Shown one piece after another: positions 33,657 through 42,340 of a stretch of 64,000 nt of DNA. The DNA is from Pleurotus ostreatus/Saccharomyces cerevisiae fusant (lineage: Eukaryota; Opisthokonta). Under the pieces are notes generated by a model. It had not been told where the DNA came from, did no database searches, and was given only the letters and a program-made list of their open reading frames with translations. The number at the start of each line of letters is the position of its first letter. Within the stretch, counting starts at the first letter, position 1. The position numbers were made by a program, and so were the translations under genes. The stretch lies in the NCBI GenBank assembly GCA_024196135.1, contig JAMQCK010000048.1, positions 1 through 64,000 of the forward strand. The letters run 5' to 3'.

Positions 33657-34919
33657 TCAACTGGTAGCCGCCCGAGCTCGCCTGACCGTGTCTTCGACGA
33701 GAACCTTTGCGCTCAGCAGAGTGTGTGAGTGAGCAAGGCCGGCGCGTCTGACTACCCCCAGCGCAATTCCTGCTACGACTGCCTCCCCTTCAACCGCCTC
33801 CCCTTCCTCGACAGACATCTCCGCGCTCACATATAGATCTCCGCTTTTGGGTAAGGTAAGGTCTAGCTCCTGCGAGCAGACGCCGACGTGTACGGCGTGC
33901 CGAAGTTCTTCAGTCAAGCCCACGATTGCTTCAGCGCCATCGGACAGGAGATGAGATTCGCTTTCTGGTACCATGCGCGCACTCGCGCGGAGGATGGGTA
34001 CAAGCGCGTCGATCACATCCTCTGTGGTGAGGAGACGCGCGTTGTCGTCCTTGCTCAGGTATTTCAAGGTGAGTACCTTCCAATTCGCTGCGGTCCGAGC
34101 ACCCTCTGATCAATCCTCGTCAGACGCAGCTATAGCATCGATTTAAATGATCACTCGCCTGCTTCGCGCATTGACGTATACGCAGCGCGCAACTCGGTAG
34201 CCATCTCGGGGGACCCTGACGCCCATCTGCCGATCCTGGCCTCGCACAGACGAGACAGACACTGCCGACTGCAGCGCGAACTGGAGTAGCGCTTCGTTGT
34301 CACCCTGCCGTGAGTTGCGAAGCGCATCATATAGTTCGGTCCCTATGGTCTCCCGGGCCTTCCTCTTCGCCGACTTCGCCAGTGCTGCGTCCAGTTCGCC
34401 ATCGGGTGAGATTATAACGGTGCCGCAAACGAGAGCGCAGAGCTGATATATCTCCTCGTTCAGGGCTTCCGCCTTCCTGACCACGTCGCGCTCTGACAAC
34501 GCGTCGGGCTGCATAGCAGATACCGGAAGGACATCCCTAAGCTGCCTTTCTAGGGTACGGATGTGTTCGTCGCGTCTTTGAACCCTATTGTGGCACTGTC
34601 GTAGCTCCGCTGTAAGCACGTTTGCACGGCTCTCCACTTGAGTCGCCTGGATCTCTGCCTGAGTCGCGCGATTTTCTGTCCGAGCCGCGCGCTGGTCCGC
34701 CGACCGATTGACTTCTTCCAGGTGCAGAATCTTCGATCTCAGGCGCGCAACCTCGGCTTCGAGATCCTGCTTCCAAAAAGCGTGATTTGGCGTGATCATT
34801 GTATATTGTTGAGTATGTTGCTGAAATGTGGGATTGGGGCCGAAGTTAGGCGCTTGCGGGGAAGGTGCAACTAGGCCATACGGGCCGTCCTGCTCCCTTT
34901 GTTGACAGAGTCTCTGCAT
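33657..34919 (-). CDS. Coiled-coil hypothetical protein, at least two exons
   Basis: The first long exon runs from about 34919 (first ATG) to about 34150. It encodes a Gln/Pro-rich start and then a long coiled coil (QDLEAEVARLRSKILHLEEV through AELRQCHNRVQRRDEHIRTL). After it comes the segment EALNEEIYQLCALVC. A second exon ends at 33657 and encodes NWKVLTLKYLSKDDNARLL onward, with an acidic SVEEGEAVEGEAV stretch. The splice between them is unresolved. An acceptor ATCAGAG at about 34102 fits phase 0, but the possible donors (GTATAC, GTGATC) are weak. The true start may be in an earlier exon, since a short frame MNVFSGWFAQTRRER exists near 35161. No function is assigned. It is divergent from the Hsp70-like gene. 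Confidence 0.55.
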
Positions 34920-35315
34920 ATCCTGGATACCGCCACGAACGACAGGTTCTGGTCGAAGACCATGTCGACTATAGGGAGCATGACCCTGACAAAGATGTTG
35001 AGCCAACGCGACGATGGAAACGAGACGTGGTACGTTGAGTGTTCCCGAAGCTCCAGGATCATCATTACTGAAAAGCGTGATCAGCCTTCATCAATGATAC
35101 TACAGCAACCTTGCCTTTCGCGCCGTGTTTGTGCAAACCAGCCACTGAAGACATTCATGGCTGTGGGCAGCTGGTGTGAGGAGTCAAGGACGTGAGATAG
35201 CAGGCTCCCACGATGCTACCACGCCACATCCGGGCGGCGCCTGATAGGTCACGAGCAGCCTACCACGCATAGAACACGCACCTCTTAAGCGCCGACACTT
35301 TCATTTACGATCGTC
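34920..35315. promoter_or_regulatory. Divergent promoter region
   Basis: The coiled-coil gene (minus) and the Hsp70-like gene (plus) start from opposite sides of this interval, so they may share control elements. No TATA or heat-shock element (nGAAn arrays) could be identified with confidence. Confidence 0.35.
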
Positions 35316-37910
35316 ATGTCCACCCGCCAGCCCTACGATGGCGAAAGTCGCAAGCTCATCATTACGCTCGACGTTGGTACAACGTTCAGCGGTGCATCAT
35401 ATAGGTGAGTTCTGTCCTTGATCACGACGACCGGACACTCATATTGCGCCAAGTATCCTCGAACCCGGGAAAGTAGCTCAGGTGTCTGGCGTTAACAGGT
35501 ATTCGTCTCTGCGTCATCATCAATGCTCTCTCATTGTCCCGATGGAAGGTTTCCCGCTCAGGAAAACGCTGGAGGCGACTCAAAGATACCATCTATCCTT
35601 CTCTACGACGCCGATGGCGAGTTGCGCGCCGTAGGCGCCGAGGCTTTACAAGACGATCTTCAGCAACTCGCCGAAGAAGAGGGGTGGACGAAAGCGGAAT
35701 GGTAAGCCTGCGCGGGACTATCTTTCGAGGCGTCCGACGAGCTCCCTTAGGTTCAAGCTACGTCTTCGACCTCGCGCTGTCGATCCTGAACAGAAATTAT
35801 CGAGATTACCCCCACTCCCACCGACTAAAACCATCATCGATGTCTTCGCCGACTTCCTACGCTACCTCTTCGACTGCACCAAGACATACATACAGGAATC
35901 ACACCCGTCAGGCGCCGCGTTCTGGGCTCCATTTGAAGATACGTTCGAGTTGGTCTTGACGCATCCGAACGGCTGGGAAGGACGTCAGCAAAGTCTCATG
36001 CGCCTGGCAGCGGTTCAGGGTGGTATTGTTCCGGACGACGATGCAGGCCGAGCCAGGGTCAGCTTCGTCACAGAGGGGGAGGCTAGTTTGAACTTCTGCC
36101 TTTCGAAGGGCCTGCTGGATGGCGACCTAGGGGTGCGTCACACTTTACGGATATGCGGATTGTGTTGGCTTATACAAGTCGTGCAGACCGAAGGCGTCAT
36201 CATAGTCGATGCTGGTGGTGGCACGATCGACATGAGCGCGTACGCTTGCAAGTCCATGTCCAATGATATCACCTTTGTCGAGATCGCCCCTGCTCGTTGT
36301 GCGTCAAACCCCTCATACGATTTCATAAGATCGTATTCAGAGCATCGAATAGGCGTCTTCCAAGGCGCTATCATTGTCAAATGCAATGCGGAGGACTATT
36401 TGCGAGGTCAGGGAATCGTCTATGGACCTATAATATGGCTGCTGACATAAATCATCATAGGTCATCTGAAGGGGTCCAGATACCAGGACGCTGTCGAAGA
36501 TATGCTCGAAATCTTCGACAAAAAGGCGAAGCATACGTTCAAAAATCCCAAAATACCCGTCTTCATCAAGTTCGGCACCTCCCGCGATAACGACCCTGAC
36601 TTCGACATCAAGTCCGGCAAGCTGACTATACAAGGGTATTCCGTATTTCCTTTCGTTGACTGTTTCTGACAGATCCCTTCATGCAGGGAGGATGTTGCTT
36701 TATTCTTTGACCCCTCGATCGTAGCCATCGCGCAGGGTGTTCTTGCGCAGCGCAGTTATGCCAAGCGCACTATCAAGGCGGGTTCTCCTCCGATTGTCAA
36801 TCCGATCTTTGCCTGACGCCGCGCAGACTGTATTCCTTGTCGGGGGATTTGCCGCTTCGCCGTATCTTTACAGTCAATTAGGCGAAACGTTGGGGCCTTT
36901 GGGGTTCAACGTTTGTAGGCCCGAAAGCGCAATGTGTTAGAATTGACGGGGTCGCGTTCGGGGAGGTGCGAGGACAATAGAATTGGCCGCGTTTACACGT
37001 CGGGCGTACGCGAGTGCAAACGGTAGAGAAGTACAAAATAATGGGCGTGCTACGATAACCGTGACTCGGCGATTGCCGTACATGTCACGCCGAGCCTCGG
37101 CAGCTCGACAATATCTACGATATTCTGACACAATGTCAGTGATGAAGTTATCCACCGTCAAGTCGGTCACTAACCGTCAGGTCTGAAACCAGGAACAAGG
37201 CCGTCGCCGACGGCGGCATCCTGCATGCTCTGAACCATAAAGTCACCGCCCGGGTAGCCAGATTCACTTACGGTATCGAGGGTGCGGTTATATACGACGG
37301 CGACAACGAAGAACATACCAAGCGCCGTCTCCAAACATACATCAATTCTTTCAACGATCTTACCTACCTACTGCACCGTTTCTGCACAATACTGCCTGCC
37401 GTAAGTCATTCCGATTCCTCAATTTACCCTTTTTGTCTCACGTGGCTACAACGTCAAGGGAACGCAAGTGACAGAAACCCAAGAATTTTATGCTGGCGGC
37501 TTCGTATTCAGGCGGAGGACCGACGATGTGCTTGACGCGTTCACCTGCCCCATCATGCGCTACCGAGGCAAAGACGAAGATTCTCTGTTCATGGACACCA
37601 TCGCGGGTGAGACCTGAGCTCGCAGTTCCGTGATTATGACACGTGTGACAATTTACAGACAAAGTTGATAAGCTCTGCGAAATACGCATAGAGCCCTACG
37701 ACGTACTCGACAAAGTCCTCATCCTGACCAGCCCAAGAGGATTTCAGTATTACACAGCGCTTTTCGACGTTGTCTTGCTGTTTGGCCTGACCGAGCTCAA
37801 AGCACAAGTTCAATGGTTTGAGCAGGTCCGTATTGATCTATCTTGGTCTCTTATTTGACGCTTACATGTATGGCAAGGGAGTAGAAAAGCGGTGCGGCGG
37901 TCTCGGTTAA
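35316..37910 (+). CDS. Hsp70-family protein, HSPA12-like
   Basis: Thirteen exons fit in phase, 587 residues: 35316-35404, 35454-35498, 35549-35701, 35751-36132, 36187-36298, 36353-36406, 36461-36635, 36687-36777, 36827-36933, 37193-37400, 37459-37606, 37659-37825, 37878-37910. The actin-like ATPase motifs are present. These are phosphate loop 1 in LIITLDVGTTFSGASY, phosphate loop 2 in VIIVDAGGGTIDMSAY, and the adenosine loop in TVFLVGGFAASPYL. Before the last exon there is little room for a canonical substrate-binding domain or EEVD tail, as usual for HSPA12-type proteins of mushrooms. Intron 8 seems to use a GC donor (AAG/GCGGGT). Intron 9 is 259 nt, several times longer than the others. The last exon is only 11 codons. 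Whether it is active as a chaperone is unknown. Confidence 0.9.
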
Positions 37911-38577
37911 GGCAGTTTGTTTATGATCCTGACACCTCTATTATTAGTTCTCCTGCCTGTTTGGTGTACCCCGACGAAGAGGCTTGATTTCCGTGAAGTA
38001 TATTCAACAATGTCCCGGAATTCCTTGATTCTTCTGGCGCAGCCTTGCTCGAAACGTGTAGATGCATGCTCTATACTCAACGTATTTCACTTCGAAGACA
38101 GTGTTCAGATGTATGCCAATTTGTTGCGCTCGAAGCAGGGCTGACCGCGCGTGCAACATCAAGTTGTTTATATGCCGAGTCTGCGTAAAAACAGAAGCCA
38201 TTGAATCTCGTCAACCTCATCTACTTCTGTGGACAAGAAAGGCGCATCCTTGTGTCTACTATGCGGATTATGCAAACGAGAAAGTCGAACTTGGTGCGCC
38301 ACGTGAAAGTCCTGTGATCGTGAGGCATTGCGGCTCGAATCGGTAAGCGCGAAGGTTTCCAGCAAATGACCATCAAGAGATCTCCTGCCGGCCCTGCTAT
38401 CCGAAGTCTCCTGGCTAAGCTCCTATTCTAGATCTTACTCTATGCTCCGCAGCGCTCCCCCAACAATCTCCAGCTTTGAGTCCTATCGACCGTTGCCCAC
38501 TTTTGGCGCCACGTTGCGCGCAACATCCTTGCGCTGTAAAGTCTCCTTCATGTCTTTGCTCGCGGTGATAGAACAGA

Positions 38578-38757
38578 ATGCCAACTCGAAGATACCTGCA
38601 CCTCATCGGCGACATACTTCTCCATGTGAGCTGCGCTACCCATGATACGACCCTGCTAGCTTACTGGATTGAATTGCCGCACGACGCTCATCGGCGGCAA
38701 TCCACAGAGCTACAGGATCTCTTCCCTTTCCAAGACGCTCCCTCCTTCATTGTAAGC
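38578..38757 (+). CDS. Doubtful small hypothetical, possibly first exon
   Basis: The frame starts with ATG (MPTRRYLHLIGDILLHV) and reaches a good donor GTAAGC at 38750. After an acceptor CTTCAACAG at about 38810 another clean frame (AGAEASDIITS to YECDRH) ends at about 38978, but the phase does not match by one base. It may be a decayed gene. Nothing else is seen between 37911 and 39390. Confidence 0.2.
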
Positions 38758-39401
38758 GTTCCATATTTATGAAGGCTGACACTAACCTTTGTCGGACCTC
38801 CTTCAACAGCGGCGGGCGCAGAGGCTTCAGACATCATAACCAGTATAACCGCCCACCGGCGGCCTCTGAATGTCGACGTAAAGACACCATTGCTTGACCT
38901 CTCGCAGCGATGCACAACGATCGAAGCGACGCTCATGTTATCCTGTATTCTGGTGCGATACGAATGCGACCGTCACTAATGTCTTTTCGAGGGGCTAGTA
39001 ACTCTCTTGTTTTCCGCTAAAAGAGCGCCTGCTCGCCGCTAGAAGACAGCAAGCTCTAGCTTCTCACTCTGGTTTGAATTCTTCAGCGTACAGATTAGCT
39101 TTCCTCCCTTCGGCATTTCGCTCGCGCCGACGCTTGCGTCGCCAGACAAGTCGGAGAGGTCACGCGGTAGCGCGCTACGCCTCAAAATCCTACATCGTCT
39201 CTTTACTAACGCGCCCACTACTGCGAGATACTCCACTTTCATTGAGAAAAACCCCACGACCATCGACTACTTCGTCGCAAGACCTTGCTACTTCATGATG
39301 CTGTCACCGCTGGGTGATTAGTTTCAGTCCCCTCCTCGCCCGGTGGAATCGGTCAAGTAGTTCTCCTTGCGACTGTAATATCAGCGACAATGAGGAACTG
39401 C

Positions 39402-39408
39402 TATAAAA
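39402..39408 (+). promoter_or_regulatory. TATA box (TATAAAA) of the secreted-protein gene
   Basis: A consensus TATAAAA in CTATAAAAGCC lies 150 bp before the start codon at 39552, a spacing typical for fungal genes with a 5' UTR of about 100 nt. Confidence 0.65.
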
Positions 39409-39551
39409 GCCGGGCGAGCGAGTCGACTTCAAAATCCTCAAGCTCTACACACCTCAGCCCATTCGAAACTCAATAGCCACGCCCTCTACCGCGTCGTAAG
39501 TATTCCGACCATGCTCTTCGAAACGCTCACCGACACCATCTGCAGGAAGCC

Positions 39552-39975
39552 ATGAAGTTCATCCTCTCCATCGTCGCAATTGCTCTCGTCGCTTCCTCTG
39601 CAGTGGCCATCCCCTTCGAGAACCGCGACGCCGCCCTCGAAGCCCGCGACATCGAGATCCCCGACGACCGCGAGAACTGTGGCCTGAAGGACGCGCAGAC
39701 CGCTGCAGCCGGGTCGTGCAACTCTCAGTAAGTCGTTGGCTTTCTCGTACACTCGGGCGTTCCTTCATGGACCACTCTATTTCCTCTCTTTTCTCTCCAT
39801 CCCCCAGGGCAATCGGTCTGACCCTACCTCCTCCCGCAGGACCGCCCAACAGTGCTTCTCCGGCGGAGGTGACTGCACGTACAACGCGCAGACGAAGCGC
39901 TGCAGCAATGGCAACCTGATGCGGGGTACCAACGCTCCGATCGCTTGCACGCTCTGCCAGTGCACGGCGCGTTGA
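39552..39975 (+). CDS. Small secreted cysteine-rich protein
   Basis: Two exons, 39552-39727 and 39840-39975, joined over a 112-nt intron (GTAAGT to CCCGCAG), give 103 residues. Residues 1-19 form a clear signal peptide (MKFILSIVAIALVASSAVA). A short pro-like acidic part containing ARD and ending DDREN follows. The mature part has eight cysteines (NCG, SCN, QCF, DCT, RCS and a terminal ACTLCQC), an even number consistent with four disulphides. A strong TATA box suggests regulated, possibly high, expression. The family is not recognised; eight-Cys small secreted proteins of mushrooms include hydrophobins, but the spacing here lacks their paired CC motifs. A role as an effector or cell-surface protein is speculation. 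Confidence 0.8.
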
Positions 39976-40435
39976 AGTGATTCTGAGGAGATAATCGTCG
40001 TGCTCATCCCCGCGACGCCCATGGTGGTGGCATCCTGCGAAGCGCGTAGCCTCCACATATACCCTTGTCCCTTGCCTGAGTTTCCGTATTTATCTATTTA
40101 TTCTTCATGTTATACTCCTCGATCTACCTATTTATGACTTCTCATCTTGCTATTATTCACCTCTATTTGCCACTGCACGTCTCAACTCGCAACGCGTCCA
40201 TGAATGCAGAGAGCGATTATTTACTCATTATAGAAGTGTACACTACGTTCGTTACTCTTCGTCGACGCCGCTGCCAGACCTGCCGACCGCGCGTCGTGTG
40301 CGTTAGCGTGTGCTCAGGTCAGTCCGCTTTGTCGCTGAGCGTCGGGCTTCACATCAGTCCGCTGAGCGATACAACAGCCCGCTGAGCGATACAACAGTCC
40401 GCTGCGCATCTTCACATCAACCCACTGGGCGTGCT
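39976..40435. other. No gene; short GC-rich repeat
   Basis: The first part is a T-rich 3' UTR-like stretch. At 40316-40445 a degenerate repeat of TCAGTCCGCTGAGCGATACAACA-like segments (variable CCCGCTGAGCG) lies directly at the 3' end of the next gene. Confidence 0.5.
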
Positions 40436-41099
40436 TCACATCAGCCCGGTAAGCTTGCGCTCCGCGTATAGCCTCCTGAAGTACGGAGTGTCCAGCTTGA
40501 TCTCGCCCTTCTGCGGCGAGAACTCGCGCCGGAACTTGCGGTCGTAGATCACGGAGTAGAACCAGCTAGCCTTTGGCGGTGCGGTGCGCTAGCGCATGCT
40601 ACGTCAGCAAAGACTCGGAATGACTGGACCAAAGGTCAATACTTACTGTGCGCGTTCGCCGAGTGGCGCGCTGCGGCGGGCTGGCCGCCTTCATGCGTGG
40701 GGCCGTCGGTCTGACGTAGCCGAGGCGCCAGTGGCCCTTGGAATCGCGGACCCATACTTGTTGGCGGGGCTGGGAGGAGGTTAGAGGGCTGCATACGAGA
40801 TCAGGGAAGATCGCCGGACGCGGATCGTCATCGCATGAGCGCCCACGGAGACGCCACGAAAGACACCCCTCGGGCGAGCGCCACGCGAACAAGAGCAACA
40901 TTGTATGTATCCTCACCTTGAATTGGTACGCTATCTCGTCATCGAGCTCATCGTACAGCTCGTCCTCGCCCCCGGATGCCGCCTGCGCGATCCATCCCTC
41001 CCACTCCGCGAGCGAGGAGTCGGGCAGTGACGCAGGCGTTACAGATACAGACGTGCTAGGGAGAGAAGAACTGCTGCTGCTGCTCATCGTGGCCATCAT
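40436..41099 (-). CDS. Small hypothetical protein, three exons
   Basis: Exons 41099-40917, 40769-40647 and 40588-40436 are all phase 0 and give 152 residues. Donors are GTGAGG and GTAAGT; acceptors are CTCCCAG and CGCTAG. The N-terminus is a Ser run, followed by LAEWEGWIAQAASGGEDELYD, an acidic stretch. Then a beta-rich core follows: QVWVRDSKGHWRLGYV, and after the second intron SWFYSVIYDRKFRREFSPQK. The W-x-L-G-Y-V and Y-S-V-I-Y-D pattern resembles a small SH3-like or Tudor-like barrel, but this is an impression only. The sequence reads as real coding DNA with consistent phases and intron signals. A TATA box is present upstream. Confidence 0.8.
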
Positions 41100-41204
41100 A
41101 GTGTGATACAGTAAGTCAAGAGGTATGCGGGATCAGCAAGAATCGAGTGAGCGCAGGCTGGCGCGAGACGGGGAGATTTGATGGCGCGAGGCCCGCACAG
41201 GCGC

Positions 41205-41215
41205 CCTTTATATAT
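41205..41215 (-). promoter_or_regulatory. TATA element of the three-exon hypothetical gene
   Basis: On the minus strand ATATATAAAGG lies about 110 bp before the ATG at 41099. Confidence 0.6.
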
Positions 41216-42340
41216 GTTCCGTGCCAGCCGCCTCGTGCTCGGCACCGCACCCCGGAAACTTCCCGATATGGCAGCTCCGGAGCCGGCCACGCGCCGATGG
41301 CCATTGTCGCCTGCACGTGTTTCCTTTTTGATTGTTCCCTTTGTCTCGTTTGGGCAGCCGGGCGCAGGAGGCGCTCATCATGCATGGAAGTCGACAGTTC
41401 CGGATGAATGCTGTCGTGAGGGCGACCCCCTCGCTCGACGCATACGCCCGTTCTGTACAGCCCGCGGGCGACGGCAGTACGCCACCTGCGCTGTGCTTGC
41501 TGTTGAACACGCATCTGACATGTGTTCCGCGCGCGGTAGAGAGGTGTAAGAGTGTGTTCGAAGGCCGCTATGCCTGTCCACCGATGCATGACTGACGTCT
41601 ACCGGCATCCCTGATGTGTAAGGCTATACTAGGGCTCTGTACAGGCAGGCGCTCGTAAGCGTGTTAGACGCCCGAGTGTGATACACCGTAAGAGTGAAGC
41701 GGGATCCGCGCCATCACCTCATCACACTGCTTCGCGGCGTGCCATTCAACGGCCCCGCCGTACCTGCATGCGATCAGACAGATGGTACAGTATGACCTGT
41801 TGATTGTACTTAAGCGATGGTCAGATCGCGCGCGCATCAGCCTTCGATGCCCTGCATGCAACATCAGATGTGGGCGGTCCTTGCGCATTCCCGAGGATGT
41901 ATGCAGGTATAGAAGTGTATTGAACCGCGGTACGCTGACACCTCAATGACTAGTACCCTGAACAAAAACAACAGGCCCAGGCGCATGCAGGCATCCTTCT
42001 TCGTCATAAGTAGCCCGCTGAGTTTCAAGCACGAGAAGGGCCACAGCGCCAAGGTATACGAAGTCCGTAATAGTCATAAACAGTCCGAGGCGAAGTATAG
42101 AAGCCAGTATCAACAGTCAAAGAGATCCGAATTGAGCACAGAAAAGCGGAAGCAATGAGCGGTGAGGGGTATCGACGGGCGATCCGAGAGTCAGCAAAAC
42201 GATCCAGCATGAAAGGCGGGTAGCAAACAAAAATAAGTACGCAGGGATGAACGAGATCAAGAACACAGAACATACACAACGAGAACTAGCATCGCACCGC
42301 GCTCCCGCTTGTCGGGAAGCATCGTCGGAGATCCAGATCA
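41216..42340. other. No gene seen
   Basis: About 1.1 kb without a supportable frame or repeat; it is the interval between two minus-strand genes. Confidence 0.5.
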
